Assembly: GCA_030684415.1 (NCBI GenBank)
Contig: JAUXNL010000418.1
Location: forward strand, 1 to 6,984
DNA length: 6,984 nucleotides
Origin: Moraxellaceae bacterium
GTDB lineage: Bacteria; Pseudomonadota; Gammaproteobacteria; Pseudomonadales; Moraxellaceae
Direction of reading: 5' to 3'
The notes under the pieces are model-generated. The model did no database searches and was not told the DNA's origin. It saw nothing but the letters and a program-made list of their open reading frames with translations. Positions 1 to 6,449 of the stretch are shown here, in pieces. Both the position numbers and the translations under genes were made by a program. Position 1 is the first letter of the stretch. Every line of letters starts with the position of its first letter.

Positions 1-80
1 TCCGCCTGAACCAGAACCTGCTTCTTGTATTCGTCCGTGTAGCGGGTGCGCGGCTTGGCTGCGCAGGGATTGGTTTTCAT
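1..80 (-). CDS. IS3-family transposase OrfA, N-terminal fragment
   Basis: Only the first 26 codons are visible; they run off the left edge. The peptide starts MKTNPCAAKPRTRYTDEYKK and continues QVLVQA. The basic lead-in followed by R-Y-T-D-E-Y-K-K-Q-V-L is the usual opening of the helix-turn-helix domain of IS3-type OrfA proteins, which bind the element's ends. The start is supported by GAGG at 87-90, six bases upstream of the ATG. The catalytic DDE part (OrfB) would lie outside the window. An IS66-type small ORF can open similarly, but the terminal repeat favours IS3. Confidence 0.7.
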   Translation of the reverse strand, partial: MKTNPCAAKPRTRYTDEYKKQVLVQA

Positions 81-113
81 GGGTCACCTCGGTCGGAAAG
101 TTACGCTTATCCG

Positions 114-140
114 GGTGTCCGGGAAACTGGGGGAGGATCA
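114..140 (-). repeat. Candidate terminal inverted repeat of the IS
   Basis: On the minus strand these 27 bases start with TGATCC at base 140 and end with GGACACC. The outermost TG and the CGGACA core fit IS3-family terminal repeats. The matching repeat at the far end is not in the window, so the boundary rests on the family pattern and on where the neighbouring coding sequence ends. Confidence 0.6.
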
Positions 141-1217
141 ATCCACTACGGCGTTGGTCAATTTGGCATCCGGAATGTTGATCCACCAGCCAGGATTCGC
201 CGGAACAGCATAGGCGCTGGCACAGCGATCAGGATTGGCGGCGGTTCCACACACAGGAGTATCACCTGCCGTTGGTGTTGTTTTGGTATAGCGGGGATAG
301 GCGACTTGCTGCCGTTGAAAAGAAATGAAGAAGTCACTGGTGTTAACCAATGCGAATCCATGCAATACACGCGTATTAGCGATCAATCGTGCGTAGCCGG
401 AGCCGATGATGCCGGCAAGCCCTCCATTGAGCTTCAAGGCCAAATCGGCGAGTTCAAGCTGGTTCATTCGCGTACCCGCATAATCGATATAGAGGGTATC
501 TCCCGGCCCGCAATCATCTGCTGCAAGAGCCGTGTTACCGGCGCAACCATAACCATTTGAACCTATAACCGTCAGTGGCAATGAGGCTGAAAGCTCCGCC
601 CCGACAAACCCGCTCAAGGAGTTTATGCCAGAATGGCAATTCAATTGGCCTGGGCTGCTCAGCACTGAAGCGGCCGTACAATTTCCGGCATGCTCAATAT
701 TGGTTTGGCCAGTTTCATATTTCCGACCCACGCCCACATAGCCGTCAGCTGACTGCGCTCCTATTTTTATGCCCACCACCTCTCGTGTAGACGGGTTATT
801 TTCATTCTTGAACGCAATCTCGATATAAGGCCTTCTCAAAACAAAATTACTCGTCGCCGGGGCGCCCGCAACCGAGTTGGTTCGACCCATAAATCGAACA
901 TAGTCCATATCAATGTCACAGGCGGGTGTTGCAACCAGATTGTCGTTTATACCGCCACACCCCAACTGCATCTTGGCAATGTTCAAGTTGAAATCCAGTT
1001 GAGCATCCAGGCCCATTCTGAAGAAACTGAAATCTGTTGCGCTACCGGCCCCCATCTGCCCGACCAATGAATTAGGCGCAATCCGGTCTGACCATATGAA
1101 CGCCTGACCAGAATGGTCCGATAACTCTTCATCTGACATGCCCTGCATGCCCGCTTGCGCACATGACACTGACATCAGGATCGTCATTGAAAAAAGCTTT
1201 ATTGAATTCATTTTCAT
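138..1217 (-). CDS. FilA-like secreted surface protein, probably 3'-truncated by the IS
   Basis: This is a 359-residue exported protein. Residues 1-22 form a Sec signal peptide with a likely cut after AQA. The motif MSDEELSDHSGQ follows at 27-38 and matches the motif in the two preceding genes. The rest is Gly/Asn/Ala-rich with many short beta-like strands and no catalytic signature. Mature cysteines occur in four close pairs: 87/100, 180/194, 225/236 and 323/332. The ATG follows AAGGAA (1226-1231), which overlaps the stop of the previous gene, so it is co-translated with it 13 nt downstream. The TGA stop (138-140) is the outermost triplet of the IS, so the native C-terminus is probably missing after NAVVD. 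Membership of the FilA/DUF6160-like fibre group is inferred from the motif, context and remembered family resemblance; the exact role is unknown. Confidence 0.75.
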   Translation of the reverse strand: MKMNSIKLFSMTILMSVSCAQAGMQGMSDEELSDHSGQAFIWSDRIAPNSLVGQMGAGSATDFSFFRMGLDAQLDFNLNIAKMQLGCGGINDNLVATPACDIDMDYVRFMGRTNSVAGAPATSNFVLRRPYIEIAFKNENNPSTREVVGIKIGAQSADGYVGVGRKYETGQTNIEHAGNCTAASVLSSPGQLNCHSGINSLSGFVGAELSASLPLTVIGSNGYGCAGNTALAADDCGPGDTLYIDYAGTRMNQLELADLALKLNGGLAGIIGSGYARLIANTRVLHGFALVNTSDFFISFQRQQVAYPRYTKTTPTAGDTPVCGTAANPDRCASAYAVPANPGWWINIPDAKLTNAVVD

Positions 1218-1225
1218 TATTATCG

Positions 1226-1231
1226 TTCCTT
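1226..1231 (-). promoter_or_regulatory. Ribosome binding site AAGGAA of the third secreted gene
   Basis: AAGGAA lies eight bases before the ATG at 1217. Its first A is the last base of the preceding gene's TGA stop. This fixes the upstream ATG as the start rather than the in-frame ATG two codons later, and suggests coupled translation. Confidence 0.7.
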
Positions 1232-1860
1232 CAAAATCCGAAAATCAGCATTTTTCCATCGACATTAATGCCCGCAGCCTGCCCTGCCATATTGGAGATT
1301 TTGAGTCCGAGCACCGATCCCGTTGCGTTGTCACACAGATAACCAGCCCCTGTACAACTGCCCGTCGCATCAAATTCAGCCGCAACACGACCAATCGTTA
1401 ATGATGCCCGAATATCCTGATAGCCCGTTTTGGCAGGGAAACTCAAAACCAGCGCCGGTCTGTTATTGGGGTCAGCCAACAGTTGATTACCAGCACTGTC
1501 ACGAAATCGGGAAAGATTTCGGTAGGGCGTACTTGCATTGGGCGTCGACCCGGAGTCCAACAAAAGATCTACATAACGCAAGAGGAAGTAATAGTCCTTC
1601 AGCATTACCCACTGACCCGGCCTACCCGCAAACTCCAAACCAAGACGGCACGGGTTGTTATTTCCGACACAATTATTAAAAGGAGCCGTGGATATAGGAG
1701 CACCATTGGCATCCGCATTGGCACGCAACTCAATTTGCATGGAAATACCGTCCATACCTATTGATTCTGCAAGCTCATGATCGCTCAGTGCTTCTGCGGA
1801 AAATGCTCGCCCCGTCAATAGCACTGCCATCCCTAAAAATAGTGAAGATTTCCTGTTCAT
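1231..1860 (-). CDS. Small FilA-like secreted protein (209 aa)
   Basis: Residues 1-22 form a signal peptide (MNRKSS, then a hydrophobic stretch to AFSA). The motif LSDHELAESIGM follows at 25-36; it is the closest of the three copies to the LSxxELxxIxGG leader consensus. The remainder has alternating polar/hydrophobic strands, two tight cysteine pairs (64/71 and 169/176, each with six intervening residues) and a hydrophobic end, MLIFGF. I see no enzymatic motif. A GTG at 1863 is also in frame, but I chose the ATG at 1860 because it shares its A with the previous gene's TGA stop (TGATG), a usual coupling arrangement. It is probably a minor or shorter subunit of the same surface system; that role is inferred from motif and position. 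Confidence 0.75.
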   Translation of the reverse strand: MNRKSSLFLGMAVLLTGRAFSAEALSDHELAESIGMDGISMQIELRANADANGAPISTAPFNNCVGNNNPCRLGLEFAGRPGQWVMLKDYYFLLRYVDLLLDSGSTPNASTPYRNLSRFRDSAGNQLLADPNNRPALVLSFPAKTGYQDIRASLTIGRVAAEFDATGSCTGAGYLCDNATGSVLGLKISNMAGQAAGINVDGKMLIFGF

Positions 1861-3350
1861 CACTGATTTGCCCCCAGGCTCGTCAGCTTCATATAGGTTA
1901 TTGACAACCCTTCTATACGCGAATCGCCAAGATTAACGGCCGTGTTTGCCGCCACATTGACGTCGTATCGAGTAAAATTTCCTAGCGTTCCATTTCCACT
2001 ATTTCCTTCCGCTCCTCGCGTCATTCCCAAACGCAAACGATCAGCCGCAACTGGCGAGTTAACCCGGGCGCGGAAGTCTGTGACATCCAGCCGATTCCAC
2101 CGATACGTAAAAAGTGGAAATGCCGTAATGCCGTAAAAGAAAACTCCATCATCGGTCGAGTTCCCCAGGTTCCTGACGCCCGTGCTGGCCGTACACCCTG
2201 TTCCAGCACAGGAGGGAAACCAGTCGCCCCACCGAGAGTAACCATGCGTTTCGTAGTAACGCGCCCCCGGCTTGGGCACCGTGCTGACACCATTCAGACC
2301 ATTTCTTGCCGTGATATAACCTGTCGTATCACCCGCCACCGCCGAATAGAAATCGTTATACACATTTGCAACATTAGGAATCCGGTTAAGCTCAAGAGTG
2401 AAATTCCCATCTTTTACCAGCGCATAGCCTGGTGCTGCGCCTCGCGTCGAGTCCAGCGTCATCGCCTGATAAAACATTTGGCCTAACGGCACAAAAGCGG
2501 AAACATTGCGGAAATGCATGCCTTCATTCGGATGGAAAATGACAGGGACACCCTGAGCATCGCTGGTGGTGCCGGTCTGTGCCAGGCTCAAGCGAAAGTC
2601 ACCCCTGAGATAGCTGTGATAAAACAAACCAAGTGTCTGATTATTGACATTGGTATTGCCTGCAGCAGGGTCAGTGACACGGAACATGCGCAATACACTG
2701 TTTTGCGCATTGCCCTGAATGATGGTTTGTGTCTTGAGACGGTTTCCCTGCCCCGCCGCAATCGCAGCACCGGGGTCTCCGGGAAACACGTTATTGCGAT
2801 CAACCTCGATTTCGCCCCAGAAGGCGAAGCGATAATTGTCTTGGGCGTTAGTAATGGCTGGCGCCGCACCTGCCGTGCTTGGCGCCAGCACATCAAGCAC
2901 TGTACGTGAAATGGCGGCTCCATCCGTGTTAAAGCCCGGATAGTTGAATGCCCTCACAATGTAAGGATTGTCATGTGCAGCAAATCGAGGGACCCCTCCT
3001 CCTCGAGGGCAGCCCAAGCCGTTGAATCCTTGGCTGGCACATGCCCCCTCAGACCAGTTTGTCTGGGCGCCTACCCCCCCAACTCCCGACATGGTGAAGC
3101 CATACCAGCGCAGATCGCCTCGCCGAAATGAAAGCCCGGCGGGCCGCGCCCCAGCCCAGTCTGAACCGGTCTGCTCAATGTAGCCGGTTGGCTCGATCGC
3201 AAATCGCCAATCTTCCAGCGCAATGGCAATGCCGGCGCCGCTTACAGCGCTGAGATCCGCATCGTCAAGAGCCTCTATCGCAGGTGCAGGCAGGGCCAGC
3301 AAGAGCATGGGAATGGCAAGGTAGAACTGTGGCAGGTGGAGAGGCTTCAT
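1860..3350 (-). CDS. Large FilA-like secreted surface protein (496 aa)
   Basis: First gene of the three-gene unit. It has a hydrophobic signal peptide (about residues 1-24, likely cut after APA), then IEA and the motif LDDADLSAVSGA at 28-39. The mature part is rich in Gly, Asn, Thr and aromatic residues, with repeated strand-like segments such as RFAFWGEIEV and FRLSLAQTG. It has cysteine pairs at 104/114 and 381/386, and no recognisable catalytic residues or membrane helices. AGAGGG (3355-3360) sits four bases before the ATG and supports this start. The stop overlaps the next gene's ATG by one base. The overall look is that of a beta-rich extracellular or outer-membrane-associated protein. 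I place it with FilA/DUF6160-like proteins on the N-terminal motif and neighbourhood; assignment as main fibre subunit or adhesin is inference. Confidence 0.75.
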   Translation of the reverse strand: MKPLHLPQFYLAIPMLLLALPAPAIEALDDADLSAVSGAGIAIALEDWRFAIEPTGYIEQTGSDWAGARPAGLSFRRGDLRWYGFTMSGVGGVGAQTNWSEGACASQGFNGLGCPRGGGVPRFAAHDNPYIVRAFNYPGFNTDGAAISRTVLDVLAPSTAGAAPAITNAQDNYRFAFWGEIEVDRNNVFPGDPGAAIAAGQGNRLKTQTIIQGNAQNSVLRMFRVTDPAAGNTNVNNQTLGLFYHSYLRGDFRLSLAQTGTTSDAQGVPVIFHPNEGMHFRNVSAFVPLGQMFYQAMTLDSTRGAAPGYALVKDGNFTLELNRIPNVANVYNDFYSAVAGDTTGYITARNGLNGVSTVPKPGARYYETHGYSRWGDWFPSCAGTGCTASTGVRNLGNSTDDGVFFYGITAFPLFTYRWNRLDVTDFRARVNSPVAADRLRLGMTRGAEGNSGNGTLGNFTRYDVNVAANTAVNLGDSRIEGLSITYMKLTSLGANQ

Positions 3351-3354
3351 GGTG

Positions 3355-3360
3355 CCCTCT
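3355..3360 (-). promoter_or_regulatory. Ribosome binding site AGAGGG of the 496-aa gene
   Basis: A purine-rich AGAGGG is followed by CACC and then the ATG at 3350. The spacing is short but workable, and it is the only good candidate before this signal-peptide-bearing start. Confidence 0.6.
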
Positions 3361-3427
3361 TGTTGTTTTTGTTAATGACTGAACAGGTGCCAGACCAAGC
3401 CAGCCCTTCATTCAAGCCAGTTTTTTG

Positions 3428-3456
3428 ATACTATTTGGTCACGATATTACATGCAA
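3428..3456 (-). promoter_or_regulatory. Weak candidate promoter for the three-gene unit
   Basis: On the minus strand, TTGCAT (3451-3456) and TAGTAT (3428-3433) are separated by 17 bases. They match the sigma-70 hexamers at three and four of six positions. The spot is right, in the A/T-rich part of the gap upstream of the 496-aa gene and after the previous operon's terminator. The match is poor, so a different sigma factor or an activator-dependent promoter is equally possible. Confidence 0.25.
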
Positions 3457-3494
3457 AGAAAGCATTAGCCATACCCTATCGGCCAAAAAAGACA

Positions 3495-3516
3495 GAATGC
3501 ATGTAAATATGTATTC
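3495..3516. repeat. Imperfect inverted repeat, possible operator
   Basis: Two eight-base arms, GAATGCAT and ATGTATTC, are separated by six bases; the arms pair at seven of eight positions. The dyad lies about 40 bases upstream of the weak -35 candidate, where an activator could bind. No regulator family is identifiable from it, and A/T-rich DNA produces such dyads by chance. Confidence 0.25.
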
Positions 3517-3680
3517 ATTTAAGGCAAGCCAATGATTTTGAAGGACTAGTTTGACTGTACCACTGGGGGCAGATACGGGATTAGCGGCTTGAGCAGGGGG
3601 GGGGCATGAAGCAGTGCCCTAGCGACGAAAATCGGTGGCGGAGCCTGCACCTCAAAACCACCCAACAAGAGAGCTCCATG

Positions 3681-3732
3681 AGCGCGGCCCATAAAAAAAC
3701 CACCCGAAGGTGGTTTTTTTATGGGCCGCGCT
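3681..3732. terminator. Perfect 24-bp stem-loop terminator, bidirectional in form
   Basis: Bases 3681-3704 are the exact reverse complement of 3709-3732, with a CGAA loop at 3705-3708. The core is ACCACC/GGTGGT flanked by seven A on one side and seven T on the other, so it reads as an intrinsic terminator in both directions. The pairing continues beyond the U-tract through a GC-rich arm (AGCGCGGCCC/GGGCCGCGCT), which is longer than usual. It begins 7 nt after the stop of the lipoprotein gene and ends that operon; no gene on the other strand obviously needs it. Confidence 0.92.
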
Positions 3733-3739
3733 ATGCGGA

Positions 3740-5545
3740 TCAATTACAAGTGTCACTCACGGCTCGGGAGGTCATACGACCACGGCTCTTTTGCAGCTCC
3801 GTCTCGTTTATATTAGCGGGATCAAGCTTGCCTAATGCCGCGAAGAGGCTGAGAACGTTTGTCCACAAGCTTTTCAGTCGCACTCCATTCACCGTCTCAT
3901 CACTGAACATCTGGTATCGGGCACTTGGGGGAGCCGAGGCATCTACTCGAAGGCTCACCAAAGCCTGGTTACCCGCAACCGTACCCGCATGAACACCCGC
4001 CAAATCCCCGAAATTGCCCTCATCATTCGGCACAATGAAAACCAGATTGAGATAACGCTCGGAGGTCTCCCCTACTGAGAACGCTTCTGCAACCACACCC
4101 ACCAAGCGCTCTGTCGTACCGTTGAAATCGACAAATGTGTCGGCATCAACAACCGTGCAATCATTGTCCGTATCAGAAACAATACTGCCATCAGCGAGAA
4201 TATCAAGTCTCAGTGGGACTCCGACAGGACATCCTGCAGGGCATACAGTTGAAGCAGGCTGTGAGTCATTAAACTGGACACTTAATCGAATCGGAAAGCT
4301 CAGAGCCGACCATACATCCGGGTCCAGTGTCGGTGTAACCGGACGAGTTCTTTCTAACGATGCCCACGAGTGACTCGCCTGTAACACCGTACTCGCCCCA
4401 CTCTTTACCTCAAAACGGCCAACCCGCAGCGCAATTTCCGGGTCGGTTGCAAACGTATCTCCATAGTAAGACTTATAGGGAGCCGTGGAGCCGCGCATTG
4501 CATCTTGCAATAGCTCGCCCTGAGTAAAAATCAGACGCTCACCTGAGTCCATATCAAAAGCAAGCCCCTGCACTTTTCCATCAATTGTCCACCGGGGCAA
4601 ACTGCTTTGATCCAGTGCCATCGGCTTCGGATCCTTCAGCAATGGCAATCCACTGAGAGGAGTGCTTGCCGTGATTTTGGAGTAAAAACCATTTCCGAAC
4701 ATACGCCCTTTTCTATCAACACCAATCCACACCGCGCTGATCAACTTGTTACTTGAGCCTGACGAGTAACGCCCCACCATGTCGGCGACGTCGATTGTTG
4801 CCTCAAACGTCGTCATCAAAGGATTAGGAACGGAATAAATACCGGCTCTCGCCGTCAAAATACCTGTCTTCATTGCCGCTCTGGCGTCAATCAACGAAAC
4901 CAATGGCTTCGCTGGGGCAAACAAAGCCAGCGCGGGGAGCACGAGAGCCTCAAAGCCCGACTCCGTACTGAAGTCGTCAGGTGTCATTGATCTCAAAAGA
5001 CTGCCCAAGAATATTTTCTTTTCGCTTTCTTTCAGACTGATAACTTTCGTCGGATTACCCGTTGTGACACTCCCATCATCAAGTGTTTGTAAAAGTCGTG
5101 CGATATTTTCAGCCGCCAATGGAAAAGGATTACCATTGCTACGATCACCATCAGCCACCAATGATGCTGGGGTAACAATTATCGATGCCTGAGACCCTGT
5201 TAACCCCAGCCGCCTGGACTGAACCTTGTAAGTTCCCAAAACGGCTTTTTTCTCAACATCAGGATGAGAAATGAGAAACGTGACCTCAGACCCGTTCGGA
5301 CAGGAGAAGCCGCCATCCACGGTTGTTACTGACCGCACCTCACCACATTCATAATTAAGGCGAAAAACAGCAGCATCAATAAAGCGACCCGATACACACG
5401 TCACACCTGTCAGCGCACTACACTTGCGCTCACCCACACCAACGGGAGGGTTGGGCAAGTTATTGCTTTCCGGCGTACAAGAAGCCAAAAGCGCAGATGC
5501 TGCCGTTACAGCAAAGAGAAAAGAATTCTTAGTTATCTTCTTCAT
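3740..5545 (-). CDS. FilF-like outer-membrane lipoprotein (601 aa)
   Basis: Residues 1-22 are a lipoprotein signal with lipobox LASC; the lipidated cysteine would be Cys23 and the next residue is Thr, so outer-membrane sorting is likely. Residues 40-110 form a small beta module (CVSGRFIDAAV, NYECG, VDGGFSCPNGSEVTF) of a type seen at the start of many Gram-negative surface lipoproteins. It is followed by NIARLLQTLDDG at 147-158. The remaining part to 601 is beta-rich, with cysteines 435/439 close together and a final TCN. I chose the ATG at 5545 rather than the in-frame GTG at 5560: it gives a clean lipoprotein signal and overlaps the preceding stop as ATGA. By architecture and neighbours it resembles FilF of the Acinetobacter fil cluster, from memory rather than alignment. 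A role in anchoring or assembling surface fibres is inferred. Confidence 0.8.
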   Translation of the reverse strand: MKKITKNSFLFAVTAASALLASCTPESNNLPNPPVGVGERKCSALTGVTCVSGRFIDAAVFRLNYECGEVRSVTTVDGGFSCPNGSEVTFLISHPDVEKKAVLGTYKVQSRRLGLTGSQASIIVTPASLVADGDRSNGNPFPLAAENIARLLQTLDDGSVTTGNPTKVISLKESEKKIFLGSLLRSMTPDDFSTESGFEALVLPALALFAPAKPLVSLIDARAAMKTGILTARAGIYSVPNPLMTTFEATIDVADMVGRYSSGSSNKLISAVWIGVDRKGRMFGNGFYSKITASTPLSGLPLLKDPKPMALDQSSLPRWTIDGKVQGLAFDMDSGERLIFTQGELLQDAMRGSTAPYKSYYGDTFATDPEIALRVGRFEVKSGASTVLQASHSWASLERTRPVTPTLDPDVWSALSFPIRLSVQFNDSQPASTVCPAGCPVGVPLRLDILADGSIVSDTDNDCTVVDADTFVDFNGTTERLVGVVAEAFSVGETSERYLNLVFIVPNDEGNFGDLAGVHAGTVAGNQALVSLRVDASAPPSARYQMFSDETVNGVRLKSLWTNVLSLFAALGKLDPANINETELQKSRGRMTSRAVSDTCN

Positions 5546-6444
5546 AATAAAAGCCGCCACTTCATGCCGATCTGGCCAGTGTCAGACACCGGGAAATCCT
5601 GCTCAGCCGGCGTTGAGGCAGGCATCACAAACAGTACAAAATGCTCATCAGGAAGAAGAGTAATTCGTCCCTCCAAGCGCTGATGTCGTGAATTTGTAGC
5701 CGGATAACGACGAGAAAAATAACCTGACACCAAACGGGTCGCACAACCATCAGACCCAGCAAACGCTACCAACGGCTCAACAAAGCCAGGTGACTTACTA
5801 CGAGACGAATAAGACGTAACCACAAGCTCTCCCACCGCAGGGGTCAGTACAAAAGCAGCAACGACATCACCCGCCTTAACAAACTGCCTTGCTTTTTTGT
5901 CGAATGAGACTGATCTCTCTTGCGCTCCCTCCAGAAGTGGTTGTGCGCTGGCACGACGCTCCGCGGAAAGACAACGAGATGCCAGCGACAGCCGAGTTGC
6001 AGTCTCACCATCAGCGGGTAGCATTTCAAATCGGTCCGGCAATGACTCAAACAGTTCAGGAACATCAACCTTCAGAAGGGGCGCCAAAGGAGCATCTGCA
6101 TCATCAGAAAGACTTTCCTCTATCTGTGTTCCCATGACACCTTTGAGCACAAAAAATCTTTTCTTTTTCTGAGGATTAAATCCTTGCCTCTCCAATTGCT
6201 CACTATCCATGTACTCTTCACCTTCCAGTGTTTTCGGGGCGGCGGGCAGCTTAGCCACAGAAGGACGCGAAGGCGGTACAGGCAAGGTTTGAACAGATGT
6301 AGCGGGAGGAGCATCAGGGGCAGACGGATACTCAATCGTCCGCACACGCCCCCCAGGCTCAACAATTTGATAGAACTGCTTTTCTGCAACAGCAGAGGTT
6401 GAGAATAGAAGAAGCGCAAGCCACACAAAACGGGCAGGTATCAC
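5542..6444 (-). CDS. FilE-like secreted protein with MalM-like C-terminal domain (300 aa)
   Basis: Residues 1-20 are a signal peptide ending AVA. Residues 24-40 (FYQIVEPGGRVRTIEYP) resemble the short DUF4124-type opening. Residues 41-70 are a proline-rich linker. Residues 72-110 hold a conserved-looking block (GEEYMDSEQLERQGFN, then KKKRFFVLKG). Residues about 155-285 follow the pattern of the MalM periplasmic family: a Cys-containing start, QFVKAGDVVAAFVLTP, a VTSYSS strand, RLEGRITL and FVLFVMPA. Cysteines 158 and 234 could pair. The start is a GTG five bases after the barrel gene's TAA, with no strong ribosome site, so it probably depends on coupling. The next gene overlaps its stop. It is a likely periplasmic partner of the barrel and lipoprotein; the FilE assignment is from memory and its function is not established here. 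Confidence 0.75.
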   Translation of the reverse strand: MIPARFVWLALLLFSTSAVAEKQFYQIVEPGGRVRTIEYPSAPDAPPATSVQTLPVPPSRPSVAKLPAAPKTLEGEEYMDSEQLERQGFNPQKKKRFFVLKGVMGTQIEESLSDDADAPLAPLLKVDVPELFESLPDRFEMLPADGETATRLSLASRCLSAERRASAQPLLEGAQERSVSFDKKARQFVKAGDVVAAFVLTPAVGELVVTSYSSRSKSPGFVEPLVAFAGSDGCATRLVSGYFSRRYPATNSRHQRLEGRITLLPDEHFVLFVMPASTPAEQDFPVSDTGQIGMKWRLLL

Positions 6445-6449
6445 TGAAA

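Larger units (their letters stand above)
1..140 (-). mobile_element. Left end of an IS3-like insertion sequence (partial)
   Basis: This is the terminal portion of an insertion sequence that continues beyond the left edge. Two things support it: the start of a transposase-like reading frame at base 80 on the minus strand, and a candidate terminal repeat ending at base 140. Read on the minus strand, the end begins TGATCCTCCCCCAGTTTCC and continues into CGGACACC. A terminal TG, a C-rich run and a CGGACA core are typical of IS3-family ends. The element lies in the same orientation as the upstream genes and abuts the reading frame of the secreted protein. The other end and the target duplication are outside the window, so subgroup and full length cannot be given. 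Confidence 0.75.
3351..3739. other. Non-coding stretch between the two operons
   Basis: About 390 bases separate the lipoprotein gene from the three-gene unit. I see the hairpin terminator at its right end, a run of nine G at 3596-3604, an A/T-rich part (3420-3540) with an imperfect dyad, and weak promoter-like hexamers. The reading frames crossing it run through the terminator stem and have proline-rich, low-complexity translations with no ribosome site, so I do not call a gene here. Confidence 0.7.

Noticed and set aside
2021..2293. Minus-strand frame of 90 codons overlapping the 496-aa gene in another register
   Set aside because: Arg-rich composition typical of an out-of-frame translation of a real gene; nothing supports translation.
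2514..2909. Plus-strand frame of 131 codons inside the 496-aa gene
   Set aside because: Antisense shadow: the minus-strand gene has a signal peptide, ribosome site and coupled neighbours, while this frame has no ribosome site or recognisable domain.
3377..3392. Sigma-54-like promoter element (TGGCAC) upstream of the 496-aa gene
   Set aside because: The required GC half (TTGC-like) is absent at the proper spacing; only CAGTC follows.
3681..3732. Hairpin as an integron attC site or IS remnant
   Set aside because: There are no attC boxes, no extrahelical bases and no integrase. The A/T tracts flanking a GC core right after a stop codon fit a terminator.
3546..3743. Minus-strand 65-codon frame in the gap between operons
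   Set aside because: It runs straight through the terminator hairpin, giving the artefactual KKPPSGGFF peptide, then proline-rich low-complexity sequence; it has no ribosome site.
3606..3992. Plus-strand frame of 128 codons across the terminator and the lipoprotein 3' end
   Set aside because: It is antisense to a well-supported lipoprotein gene and includes the terminator stem; the translation has no domain-like character.
5558..5560. GTG as start of the lipoprotein gene
   Set aside because: It would add MAAFI before the lipoprotein signal. The ATG at 5543-5545 gives a normal lysine-rich signal start and an ATGA overlap with the previous stop.
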